Shown here piece by piece: positions 46,590-55,205 of a DNA stretch of 64,000 bases; the stretch's first letter is position 1, and each line of letters begins with the position of its first letter. Origin of the DNA: Candidatus Berkiella cookevillensis. Its GTDB lineage: Bacteria > Pseudomonadota > Gammaproteobacteria > Berkiellales > Berkiellaceae. The notes beneath the pieces are model-generated. The model made no database searches. It was not told the origin of the DNA and saw nothing but the letters and a program-made list of their open reading frames with translations. Where the stretch lies: positions 62,001 to 126,000 of the forward strand of contig NZ_LKHV02000001.1 of the NCBI RefSeq assembly GCF_001431315.2, given 5' to 3'. Both the position numbers and the translations under genes were made by a program.

Positions 46590-46886
46590 TCTTAAATAGT
46601 TGTTACAGACATAAGTGTAATTATAGATCAAGAGTTTCCATCATTATTTCGCAGCACTAAAATGAATGAGTAACTATATTTTATTATTGTATTGGATTAA
46701 TTTTGTTGAGGGTAATTACACTTAAAAGCCTAAAAACGTGAGTGCAAAAGATGAGGCTTTTTTTCATTATTTAGATTAAATGAGAGGTTGTTTAGTGGAG
46801 ATTGAAAGATAAACAATTGAGTGAAATGTGGAAAATATTGTTTATATTAGGTAAAATGCCATTTTTTGCGGTTTGATTTGGGTTTT

Positions 46887-48008
46887 ATGAAGAAAAGTCC
46901 TCGTTCGAAAAAAGATAAAATAATAGTTGTGATTGATGAGGACAATGTTCCTAAAAAAGAAGTGGTAGTTTTAGATGAAGATTTTGTTGACGATGAGATT
47001 ACAGAAATATCAAGCGTGACAGGTGTGTCAAGAGAATACATCGCGCTTGATGGCTTAGAGCGTCCTCACAATGATACGCATGTCATTGATCTCGTTGAAG
47101 AGATACAAGAAGATTTGAGCCGTGATGAGGTGCTCAAACAAAAGACTCATTTTGTGATGGTGGAGGATTTGTCAGATGAGGAACGTGTCGTTGACCAGGT
47201 TAAGCAGCAAAAGCAAGTAGCGCTCACGTGGCAGTACATCAGGGATTTAGAAGTTGAGACAGAGCAAAAATCGAGTGTGCAGTTAAAAAAAATCAAGAAA
47301 AACAGTTATATCCTCCAATCAAAAGTTTATGAAAAATACCAAGATCAGAAATCTACTTTAAGAAAATTAATATCTCAAATATCTGAGTTGGGTAAAAGTG
47401 CGGCACAGCGATTACTCTCATCAAAGCAATACATAGATGATTGTGCCATTGATCTTTATTTTGATTATTTGTCTGCTCAAAATATAAATATTGCAAATGT
47501 GTCTTGCCATTTTGCGAAATTAAAAGAATTTGATGAGAGATTAAGACGAAATGATTTTACTGTTTTGAGAGGAAGATGCAAATTATCCAGAAGAATTCTA
47601 TGGCCTATTTGTGATGCAGAACATTGGTATTTAATTGTTATAGATAAAATTGCTGAAAATCAGTTTAATATTTTTTGCTTAGATTCTCTAAATACAGCAA
47701 CTCAAGCGCATTTTTCTAAAGCAGAACATTTTCTCAAAGCGCTTTATCATGAACACGAAGATGAAATTATAATTAAGAAAAAAGAACACATTATTGTGCA
47801 TACACAAGATAATGGTGTTGACTGTGGTGCGGCAATCTCATTCTGGGGTTTACGTTGTGCTCAAAATAAAATACTTCCTAAGAGTCATTCAGGAAAATTC
47901 ATTTGTGATTACTCGCAATTTAGAGTGCATATGGCTGGCACCCTTGCAAGCAACTTTGCAACTGAATTAGAAATTAAAAAGAAAGATGGTCAGCATCTTT
48001 CTCTGTAA
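46887..48008 (+). CDS. Ulp1-type (C48) cysteine protease, SUMO/ubiquitin-like hydrolase
   Basis: This 373-residue protein has an acidic, low-complexity N-terminal half and a C-terminal Ulp1/SENP-like catalytic domain. The triad can be read in order: His in AEHWYLIVIDK (about 245), Asp in NIFCLDSLN (about 266), the oxyanion Gln and nucleophilic Cys in TQDNGVDCGAAISFW (Cys about 313). Spacing fits the family. C48 enzymes remove SUMO, NEDD8 or ubiquitin. Bacteria have no such system, so a host target is likely. The N-terminus starts with a basic stretch (KKSPRSKKDK) that could act in nuclear import. ATG 46887 was chosen over an in-frame TTG at 46866. Confidence 0.85.
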   Translation: MKKSPRSKKDKIIVVIDEDNVPKKEVVVLDEDFVDDEITEISSVTGVSREYIALDGLERPHNDTHVIDLVEEIQEDLSRDEVLKQKTHFVMVEDLSDEERVVDQVKQQKQVALTWQYIRDLEVETEQKSSVQLKKIKKNSYILQSKVYEKYQDQKSTLRKLISQISELGKSAAQRLLSSKQYIDDCAIDLYFDYLSAQNINIANVSCHFAKLKEFDERLRRNDFTVLRGRCKLSRRILWPICDAEHWYLIVIDKIAENQFNIFCLDSLNTATQAHFSKAEHFLKALYHEHEDEIIIKKKEHIIVHTQDNGVDCGAAISFWGLRCAQNKILPKSHSGKFICDYSQFRVHMAGTLASNFATELEIKKKDGQHLSL

Positions 48009-48042
48009 TTGATAGAGTTTTTTTGAAACAAAGAGGTACTTC

Positions 48043-48273
48043 ATGAAAAAATTAAGTTCATCAGCAATAGATCAAGTAGCAGGAGGTTGTTTCTCATTTT
48101 TTTCTACACCCGCACCTGTGTCTAACGATATTGTAATGCATGTGACCTCTGGACATTTATATGGTGGTGCAGTTGCTTTGCTTGGGTTTGTTTTAGGCAC
48201 GTTTGCTGGTGCACTGGTACAAAAAAATATTGATTATATTCATTTGCTTGAGCATGAATTAAATCGAAAATAA
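48043..48273 (+). CDS. Small protein with double-glycine (bacteriocin-type) leader
   Basis: This 76-residue protein starts MKKLSSSAIDQVAGG, the pattern of a double-glycine leader (L-S-x-x-x-hydrophobic-x-x-V-x-G-G) cleaved by C39-peptidase ABC exporters in class II bacteriocins and microcins. The mature part would be about 61 residues, starting Cys-Phe, with a hydrophobic Gly/Ala-rich core (GGAVALLGFVLGTFAGALV) able to span a membrane. AGAGG sits 8 bases before the ATG. It follows the Ulp1-like gene by 34 bp in the same orientation. No C39 transporter is in this window, so processing is unproven. Confidence 0.65.
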   Translation: MKKLSSSAIDQVAGGCFSFFSTPAPVSNDIVMHVTSGHLYGGAVALLGFVLGTFAGALVQKNIDYIHLLEHELNRK

Positions 48274-48660
48274 TTATCAGAATCTTTGTTATGAACCGCC
48301 AATAAATTGTCTAATTATGTTTAGTTATCGAAGTAAGATGATATCTTAAGTTATGGTTACGGCTCATAATAAGCAAGCTATTTGAAATAGCATTGAGTCA
48401 ATGGTGCAGTGAAGAAGCCTATTCTCTTACTTAATTAAGTGAGAAGTAGTTATTTATTCAGAACATATTCGATCATAAGATGTATACTCTTCACATTCGA
48501 ATTTTAGGTTTTGTTGGCTGCACTCTCTCACCTTAAGTCTGCACTATTTGTGCACTCCTGGGGATTCGCTCCTTTGCCGCCTCACCTACATTGTGCCCCT
48601 TGTGGGTAAAAATCGACTGTTATGAGTATATTCTTCATGTTAACAATAAGGAAATTGAAG
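48274..48660. other. 387-bp intergenic region upstream of the metacaspase
   Basis: No gene is supported. A short dyad CTTACTTAATTAAGTGAG lies at 48425-48442. The stretch 48505-48625 (CTGCACTCTCTCACCT and GCCCCTTGTGGGT) weakly resembles 12720-12815, as if both derive from an old dispersed repeat. Confidence 0.4.
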
Positions 48661-49575
48661 ATGGCTAACAAAGCATTATTGATAGGGATTAATTACTTAG
48701 GTACAAGTGCTCGATTGAATGGTTGTGCAAATGATATTAAAGCAATACAGAGTCTATTGCAGAAAAATGGCTATGAAGCAGATAACATTAAAATGCTATC
48801 AGATGACATTGCAGGCGCAATAGCACCAACAAGAAGAAATATTCTCAATGAATTAAAAGCATTAATTAAAAATGCAAAAGCGGGTGATACGCTATTTTTT
48901 CATTACAGTGGGCATGGCACTTATACAAGGGATCTGAGTCTGGATGAAAAAGATGGGCGTGATGAAGCTATTTGTCCTATATCTGGCGGCGATATTATAG
49001 ACGATGAATTAAATGCAATAGTGAGAACGCTGCCCAAAAATGTCAAAATGCTGTGTTTATTTGATTCTTGTCATTCAGGAACAGTGCTTGATTTAGAAAA
49101 TAATTTAATTGAAAAAGGCACGAGAAGGCCGCGTTTTTCAGAGCATGGCTATGCCGTCATGATGAGTGGTTGCAGAGATGCCGAAACATCAGCAGATGCA
49201 TATATAGATAAGAGATATCAAGGCGCTATGACAGCAGCTTTCTTAAATATGGTGGAAGAATATAAAGGATTAAAGAATATCTTAGATATATTGTTAAGCA
49301 ACTCGAAAAAACGTATGACAGGTTTTCTTGAAAAAATGCACATCTGGTTGGAGAATAATGAATTTCCTCAAAGACCCAATATTGCCTTTGAAGGCTCATT
49401 ACCAAGCATTACGCCTATGCTGACTGGTTTGCGCGTGGGTAGATATAATTTACGTGTTACACCCAGTAGAAATAAAGAAAGTCATGATACTGTTGTTACT
49501 GAACCTGAAAACCACATAAGTACCTTGCCTCGAAACAAACCATTAGCAAGAGAGCTGAGGATGCTGCTTCGCTAA
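48661..49575 (+). CDS. Metacaspase-like caspase-fold cysteine protease
   Basis: This 304-residue protein consists mainly of a caspase p20-like domain. It starts KALLIGINYL, with the diad His in FFHYSGHGTYTRD (about 84) and Cys in CLFDSCHSGTVLDL (about 137), and has the acidic pocket segment LDEKDGRDEAICP typical of type I metacaspases, which cut after Arg/Lys. A tail with polar low-complexity sequence follows the domain. ATG 48661 was chosen because AAGGA lies upstream; an in-frame start at 48622 would add 13 residues. Bacterial metacaspases are linked to stress death or to effector roles, and neither can be chosen here. Confidence 0.85.
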   Translation: MANKALLIGINYLGTSARLNGCANDIKAIQSLLQKNGYEADNIKMLSDDIAGAIAPTRRNILNELKALIKNAKAGDTLFFHYSGHGTYTRDLSLDEKDGRDEAICPISGGDIIDDELNAIVRTLPKNVKMLCLFDSCHSGTVLDLENNLIEKGTRRPRFSEHGYAVMMSGCRDAETSADAYIDKRYQGAMTAAFLNMVEEYKGLKNILDILLSNSKKRMTGFLEKMHIWLENNEFPQRPNIAFEGSLPSITPMLTGLRVGRYNLRVTPSRNKESHDTVVTEPENHISTLPRNKPLARELRMLLR

Positions 49576-49605
49576 TAAAAAATCATGTACTGCGGCTATA
49601 TGATA

Positions 49606-49629
49606 AAAAGGGGCGCTGTTTAAGCGCCC
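49606..49629 (-). terminator. Intrinsic terminator of the pilus operon
   Basis: On the minus strand AGGGCGCT pairs with AGCGCCC around a short loop and runs into five T residues. It lies 14 bp after the last gene of the pilus operon. Confidence 0.75.
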
Positions 49630-49642
49630 TGATCTTTAGGCT

Positions 49643-50137
49643 TTAAAAAGTAACTGTTGCTACAATATTATCAGTATAAGCACCTATCGGAACATTCTGT
49701 AATGCTGGAATCCTACCATATATTGTAAAGTTATCTGTTCTAGGGAACAAAAGTCCTAAGATATAGCTGTTTGATATCATGCTTGTTCCGCCACCGCCAT
49801 TGCCCCAAATAGTGGTTCTTCCCGCATCAGTATAAAAATTGTAGTTAAGTATGTTGGCGCCATTGAGCATAGATCGTTGAGTATAAGTGCCACTGTTGCC
49901 TGTAGATAAGCTAACCGTGTATGCAACACTTACACTGGCAAGCAGTGAACCACAAGTAACGCTTAATGAGCCAGAGAGATCTTTTGCCGTAGGAGACAAA
50001 GGATTATAAGCGCCAAAATTAAAAGAATTTGTTGCAATGCTACAGCTACAGCCTAATCCTAAACAAAGTGCATAAGCATTTTTCGCTAAAAAAGATAAGA
50101 CAAAAAATAAAACAAGCAGCAATTTACTTTTGTTCAT
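49643..50137 (-). CDS. Csu-type spore-coat-U-domain pilus subunit (last gene of operon)
   Basis: This 164-residue exported protein has a signal peptide (KLLLVLFFVLSFLAKNAYA) and a spore coat U domain: CSIATNSFNFGAYNPL, then SGSLSVTCG and a C-terminal beta strand ending IVATVTF, the donor-strand region of archaic (Csu) pili. Its place at the 3' end after the usher suggests a tip or minor subunit, smaller than the usual CsuE adhesin. The preferred ATG 50137 lies inside the end of the usher gene (14-base overlap); a TTG nine bases earlier is possible. Confidence 0.82.
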   Translation of the reverse strand: MNKSKLLLVLFFVLSFLAKNAYALCLGLGCSCSIATNSFNFGAYNPLSPTAKDLSGSLSVTCGSLLASVSVAYTVSLSTGNSGTYTQRSMLNGANILNYNFYTDAGRTTIWGNGGGGTSMISNSYILGLLFPRTDNFTIYGRIPALQNVPIGAYTDNIVATVTF

Positions 50138-52437
50138 AGCAGACAATAGTTCCTAATTCTGCAATAGGTGCATTTGAATATTTTATGGGCACAGAGAAAT
50201 GGCATTGTGTATTTTCATAATAAGCAATGCCCGTTAATGAAGTAAGATTGTTGGAAACATCTTGTATAAATATCTTCCCAGCATAGCCAATTGGATATTT
50301 TTCTGTTTTTCCTGTCATTGTAACATAACCTCCGACAGGTATAGATTGACGGCGTTGATCAACCAATTCAAATAAAATGCTGTTATATTTCTTGATATTG
50401 AAATTAAGTAAATAACCACTATGAGAATAAGGAATAAGTTCTTGAGTAGCGGTATCTACATGCATATTTAGAGGAAGATCTTTTAATGAGATTTTCAAAT
50501 TATTTCTCTCATAAGATCTTAATCTATGCACCAATATGTTTCCATCGGTATTTGTTTTTCCAATGAGTTGTCCGCCTTCATAAACGGAAATATTTTCAAG
50601 CCCATCTGTATTTACAATAGCAAAACTATCATAAATAGGCTTTGAGAAAAAAATATCTTTTCCAATCATTGCAATTGAACCTGCAGTAGACAATTCTGCA
50701 TTATTTGTATTTCTAAATCGACTTAAACGTCCGCGATATTGTGCATATTTTCCATTATAAAGGGCATCTGCAGAAGCATTGGTATATTCATTTTGTTCAG
50801 CGAGTAGAAAATAGCCCAAGCCTTTATCTTGAGGAGTGCTTTTTTGAAATGTTGCCCTAGCTATTCTATTTTCTTTGCTATTATTATCCTCATATCCGCC
50901 AACTACACTTGCCGTGTAGTTATTTTGTGGACTCCAGATAAGTGACAGTTGAAATTCTTTATCTCTTGTTTGATTATATTTCTGTAAATAATTTAATAAT
51001 AAATAATATCTTTGAAACAAGGAGCGTTGATAAGATAAAGTCGAGATATTTATATTAGGTATTGCTCTATATTGTTGGTGTGCATGACTGAGATTTATGG
51101 TGCCATGGCGATTGAGATTGAAACTGGTAAATCCCAGTGTGGTTAGAAAAGGTGTAAATTCATTCTCAAGAATATTTAATTGATAATAATGAGGGGTTGT
51201 GGCAATCAAGTGTCCACCAAATGTAATTGTTTGCGCGTTTCGAATAAATTGTAAAAAGAGCTGTGAGCCTTGCATTTGATTGTATTGGCTTGCTGAAATG
51301 GCCGTCGTTAGTATCCCGAGTGTGCCGATGAGATTGCGAGTGGAGATACCGGCAATTTGTTGTTTGTCCGCAATCTCAAAATGCCCACCCAATGTCCATT
51401 GATCGGTTACCCCCAGAAGGTGCGTGCCAATAAAAATGGCTCTGCCATAGTCATGACTTTTTAGGCCATAATTTTCTCTAATAAATCCAAACTCATAAGA
51501 GAAACTAGTCAGTGATTTCTTCAAGAGTTCAGTGCTTGCGTAAAAAGGTAAGCTGACAATAGAAACTCTATTCAATAAATCTTTTGTTTGAACGTTAATA
51601 TTATTGAATCCGTCAATGACAGGTAATCCATCAATCACAAATGGGCCAGCTGTTACATCTTGTGTTAGTCTTATTTGATCGTTAATGTAATATTGAACTT
51701 GTGTTGGTAATACTGCTTCGCCACTATAAGCAGGCAAGGGATAGGTTATATAATAGGGTTGCGTTTGAAAATTTCTTGCATACTGAATACCGCCCAATCT
51801 AGCTGTGCTAGACCAGGCATCTTGGCCTGAAAGAAAATCGCCTACTTTCCACGTCGTAATAGAGGCTGGTAAATCTTGTTGCCAGGTTGTATCAAGCCGA
51901 GTAACTTGCGATTTCTCCCTGCTATGGTTGGCTAAGAACTGTAGTCTCGTAAAAGCATTAGAAGAGAAATTGATCCACTCACCAATGCCGCCTAAATAAT
52001 TTGAGTTAGAAAAACTATTATTCTGTGCAGCTATATCATAATTAAAAAAATTACCTTTGGCAGGTTTGTCGCAACGAACATGTTTAGATTCGTCAGCCTC
52101 AATATATTGATTGCTAAGAAGACTTGGATGTAGTGATATTGAGAGCGTTTGATTTTTCTTGTCTAAGCTATATTTTAGCTTGTCTTTTTTTTCTAATAAG
52201 AAAAAACGGTATGTGTTAATAGTTTTTTCTTTTAAATTCAAAGCAGCAAGAGATAATTTAGAATTAGCGCATTCATTAATATAGAGATTGCCTGTATTGT
52301 CTTCTATTAAATAAATCATTTGTGGTTGTTTAACCTGATTTATATACAAATCATAAACATATTCTTGATAGTTAATAGGTTTTACAAACAGTATTTCGGC
52401 AGTGGAGTGACCTGCCCCCCATTCAGTGGACACCGAA

Positions 52438-53250
52438 CTACGCAGCTAATACGGCTCTTTCTACACTATCAGGTGTTTGATAGTCCAGCGTTGAGTGCAA
52501 ACGGATACGATTATAGAACACTTCGATGTAATCAAAAATAGCTAATTTTGCCTCATCACGTGTTTTAAATTTGCAGTGATAGACAAGCTCTTGCTTTAAA
52601 GTGCCAAAGAAGCTTTCAGCAACGGCGTTATCCCAACAATCAGCCTTACGACTCATACTGTGAACCATTCCATTATTTTTAATAACTTCTTTAAAAGCGT
52701 GGGAAGCATATTGAACACCTCTATCAGAATGGAATAGAAGAGCCTTAGAACAATCAACTTGTTTTAGTGCCATCTCTAACGCAGAAACAGCCAAGTCAGC
52801 TGTTATGCGCTCACCCATGGCCCAGCCTTTGACCTTTCGTGAGCACAGGTCGATGACTGTCGCTAAATAAAGCCAACCTTGTTCAGTCCAAATATAGGTA
52901 ATATCGCCAACCCAGGCAATATTCGGCTTTATCGCAAAGAATTTGCGCTCTAACCGATTTGGCTCGATTGGCAGCTTGTGGTTTGAGTTGGTTGTGGCTT
53001 TGAATTTTCTCTTTACTTTGGGGAACAGCTTTAATTCTTTCATTAAACGGCTTACCTTTTTATGATTACAATCGATACCTTCGTTTTTAAGTGCTTTCTG
53101 CATGCGTCTGAAGCCATAGCAACATCGACTCAGCAAAAAGATAGCGTTCATCCTCTCTTTTATAAAAGTGTCATTACACTCAGGTTCGACTGGTCGGTTT
53201 TTCCAAGCATAATACCCACTTCGGGAGACCTGCATACATTCGCAGAGCAA
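52438..53250 (-). CDS. IS3-family transposase OrfB (DDE integrase core)
   Basis: This is the catalytic part of the transposase, a retroviral-integrase-like core with D in AWVGDITYIW, D in FHSDRGVQYAS and E in DNAVAESFFGTLKQE, plus an HTH_21 region (SRCCYGFRRMQKALKNEGI). ATG 53250 is simply the first Met; the frame is open further upstream and overlaps orfA, so the real product is probably an OrfAB fusion made by -1 frameshifting at the AAAAAAG run (plus strand 53328-53334). The frame is intact. Confidence 0.92.
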   Translation of the reverse strand: MLCECMQVSRSGYYAWKNRPVEPECNDTFIKERMNAIFLLSRCCYGFRRMQKALKNEGIDCNHKKVSRLMKELKLFPKVKRKFKATTNSNHKLPIEPNRLERKFFAIKPNIAWVGDITYIWTEQGWLYLATVIDLCSRKVKGWAMGERITADLAVSALEMALKQVDCSKALLFHSDRGVQYASHAFKEVIKNNGMVHSMSRKADCWDNAVAESFFGTLKQELVYHCKFKTRDEAKLAIFDYIEVFYNRIRLHSTLDYQTPDSVERAVLAA

Positions 53251-53279
53251 AACAACATCATAATGATGACGTTCTTTCT

Positions 53280-53594
53280 CTATGAATTTGAATCTTTCTT
53301 CGGGTCGTTCGCGAAGTAGGCTGTAGCCTTTTTTAAAATGTCGCAGGTATCCCTTAGGCGTTCATTTTCCTTGCGTAGCTTCAACAGTTCTTCATGAAGT
53401 TGCTTTAAATCAGGAGTTTCATCCTTGACCTCAGGGATATTTTTGTCTTTTTTAGCCTTGGATATCCAGTTATAAAGCGTTGACTCAAGAATGCCGAGAT
53501 CTTTCGCTGTCTTTGAGGTGGGTTGTTCGGAGGTCAGTGCTAGCTGCACTGCTCTTTGCTTAAATGACTTATCATACTTCTTATACTTGGACAT
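53280..53594 (-). CDS. IS3-family OrfA (helix-turn-helix protein)
   Basis: This 104-residue DNA-binding protein of the element has an HTH_Tnp_1 region (KQRAVQLALTSEQPTSKTAK, then ILESTLYNWISKAKKD) and a leucine-zipper-like stretch (LHEELLKLRKENERLRD) for multimerisation. A slippery A-AAA-AAG sequence near its end allows -1 frameshifting into orfB. GGAG lies upstream of the ATG. Confidence 0.92.
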   Translation of the reverse strand: MSKYKKYDKSFKQRAVQLALTSEQPTSKTAKDLGILESTLYNWISKAKKDKNIPEVKDETPDLKQLHEELLKLRKENERLRDTCDILKKATAYFANDPKKDSNS

Positions 53595-53857
53595 ACACGT
53601 CTCCTAACTGATATTTAGTTTATCAAATTAGGTGTCCACAGTCAGGGGATCAGATCAGAGCAATTGGTATGTGCAAAAATAGGATAACAAAAAAGATAGA
53701 GGAAAAGAGTAGAGAGCAACTTATTAAACATATGTTGTAACTACTTATTTTTTATAAGAGAAGATTCCTTTTGTGACCAAATTGATCTCAAAAATAAATC
53801 TTTTCCTTCGTCTATAGGTCTTAATGAGAAAATAGTTAGCATATATTTTAATTATTA

Positions 53858-54544
53858 TTATTGTTGAGGGACATTGACTGTTGCATCAATGGATAATCTG
53901 TCTTTAGATAAAGGATTAGGTACAATCCAGCTTTTGCTCTTATACGGGAGAATATAATCTAGTGTTTTAATAGGTGCAAAACTTGATTTCCCTAGTTTAT
54001 CTTTCAGTGCAAATTGAGATACAGCGATATGTGTATTGCCATTATTCGTTAAGGTTATCTTTTTTTTATTTAAGTCAAAATCATTAATTTCCCAATGATA
54101 ATTAGTGAGTATTTTTTCAGGTAGTAAAAATAAAGGTAAGCGCAGATTTAAAACAACCTTGAGATTGCTTTTTTTAGAAGCATTTGTAATTGTATTGAGT
54201 TCTTGTACGAAAAGTCGATATTGTTGTTCTACCGCGGTTACACGGTTGTGGCGCTTTGCAATACGAATGATTTGTTTTTCTGCAGGCCCTATGGTAACAA
54301 TAGGTGGTATGACTAAAATATCTGTTGTTGTCTCATAAAAATCTTGATTATTTTTTTGTGTCCATAATTTAGGATCTATTTGTACGGAAATAGCATCATG
54401 ACTATCATTCATTATTTTTAAGGTAGTAATCGTTTCTTGGACAGGTATCGAAAGCCGAATAGGCTCAATCCTCAGTGTGCTAGCAAAGAGTGCATTGCTT
54501 GTAAAAATAAAAGATAAAATAGAGAGTATTTTTAAGCAATTCAT
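53858..54544 (-). CDS. Csu-type periplasmic pilus chaperone
   Basis: This 228-residue exported chaperone with a PapD-like immunoglobulin fold has a signal peptide ending near SNALFAS. The mature domain has RIEPIRLSIPVQETITTLKI and, later, VIPPIVTIGPAEKQIIRIA, the conserved strand and basic patch of the family, and VVLNLRLPLFLLPEK for subunit binding. It stabilises the spore-coat-U subunits by donor-strand complementation and hands them to the usher. The usher gene that follows is disrupted, so this chaperone may have lost its partner. Confidence 0.88.
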   Translation of the reverse strand: MNCLKILSILSFIFTSNALFASTLRIEPIRLSIPVQETITTLKIMNDSHDAISVQIDPKLWTQKNNQDFYETTTDILVIPPIVTIGPAEKQIIRIAKRHNRVTAVEQQYRLFVQELNTITNASKKSNLKVVLNLRLPLFLLPEKILTNYHWEINDFDLNKKKITLTNNGNTHIAVSQFALKDKLGKSSFAPIKTLDYILPYKSKSWIVPNPLSKDRLSIDATVNVPQQ

Positions 54545-54572
54545 TTTTTTTGTATTGATTAATTCCCATATT

Positions 54573-55070
54573 TTAGAAAGTAATTGTTGCAGTAACCGTA
54601 TCGGTATAAGTTCCTGCAGGTACGCTGGTCTGTCCGCTCAATATTCTACCATATACGGGTAGTGTTTGTGCTGCTCCAGTGCCAGTACCAGCCACTGTCT
54701 CTGTTGGGGTTGTCGTGCCCCAGATACTGGTTCTTCCTGCCTCACGGAACAGCGTGTAGTCTAAAGTGTTTGCTCCACTTGTCATCTTCCTCGTTGTTAC
54801 CGTAGCCCCGGCGCCAAGACCTTCATTTAAAGCAACCGTATAATTTGTTGCAGAAGTGCAAGTAACATCAAGGGTTGTCTGGCCATCTACCTGGGTGCCC
54901 ACCGTTGGATCGTAGGGTGTAGCAAACGTTAAAGGATTTGCTGCAATATTGCAAGAGGCGCTGACGGTTGCTTGGACTTGAAAGTTTGAGGTTGCCGTAG
55001 CAGCAAGTGCATTCATTGAAAATAACCCAATTGCTGTAGTGCAAAATAGCTTCATCCAAAGAGGCATCAT
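54573..55070 (-). CDS. Csu-type major pilin (spore coat U domain)
   Basis: This 165-residue secreted pilin begins with a signal peptide (WMKLFCTTAIGLFSMNALAA). The mature protein starts ATSNFQVQATVSASCNIAAN, with a disulfide-forming Cys and the SCPU pattern (TTLDVTCTSATNYTVALNEG, then GTYTDTVTATITF at the end). As first gene of the operon and the more regular of the two pilins it is likely the major subunit. GAG lies before the first ATG at 55070; ATG 55055 is a possible start. Confidence 0.87.
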   Translation of the reverse strand: MMPLWMKLFCTTAIGLFSMNALAATATSNFQVQATVSASCNIAANPLTFATPYDPTVGTQVDGQTTLDVTCTSATNYTVALNEGLGAGATVTTRKMTSGANTLDYTLFREAGRTSIWGTTTPTETVAGTGTGAAQTLPVYGRILSGQTSVPAGTYTDTVTATITF

Positions 55071-55104
55071 GATTATACTCAGTGTAATTTATATGCTCTA
55101 AATA

Positions 55105-55133
55105 TAGTTGATAGTATTGTCTATATACAACTA
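55105..55133. promoter_or_regulatory. Imperfect dyad in the pilus operon promoter region
   Basis: TAGTTG-ATA and TAT-CAACTA arms form a 29-bp imperfect palindrome (TAGTTGATAGTATTG...CAACTA) 35 bp upstream of the pilin start. It overlaps a plausible -10 (TATATA) on the minus strand with TTGCAA about 18 bp upstream as -35. A regulator site is inferred. Confidence 0.4.
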
Positions 55134-55205
55134 TAAAATATGTACTTGCAATTTTAGCACTTGTTTGCTACGGCGATTTTTATATTAACAGTTAGAAAAT
55201 TATCT

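Larger units (their letters stand above)
52408..53657 (-). mobile_element. IS3-family insertion sequence within the usher gene
   Basis: The 1250-bp element is bounded by 27-bp inverted repeats of the form TGA-CTG--CCCC----GTGGACACC (20 of 27 identical) and flanked by a 3-bp target duplication GAG (52405-52407 and 53658-53660). It carries orfA and orfB on the minus strand with a slippery A6G site, the usual IS3 arrangement. Confidence 0.9.
50124..53731 (-). pseudogene. Csu-type fimbrial usher gene, split by an IS3-family insertion
   Basis: The outer-membrane usher assembles and exports the pilus. Its first codons lie upstream of the insertion: ATG 53731 and MFNKLLSTLFLYLFCYPIFA, a signal peptide. 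The rest is open from 52407 down to 50124, with the usher beta-barrel and plug pattern (for example TQDVTAGPFVIDGLPV, VYEGGQLIGKTNTDGNILVH and IPVGGYVTMTG). Removing the IS and one copy of the 3-bp duplication GAG joins HTNCS directly to TAEILFVKPIN in frame, giving 784 residues, a normal usher length. The residual long frame could start inside the IS end but would lack a signal peptide, so pilus assembly should be lost unless the element excises. Confidence 0.9.
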
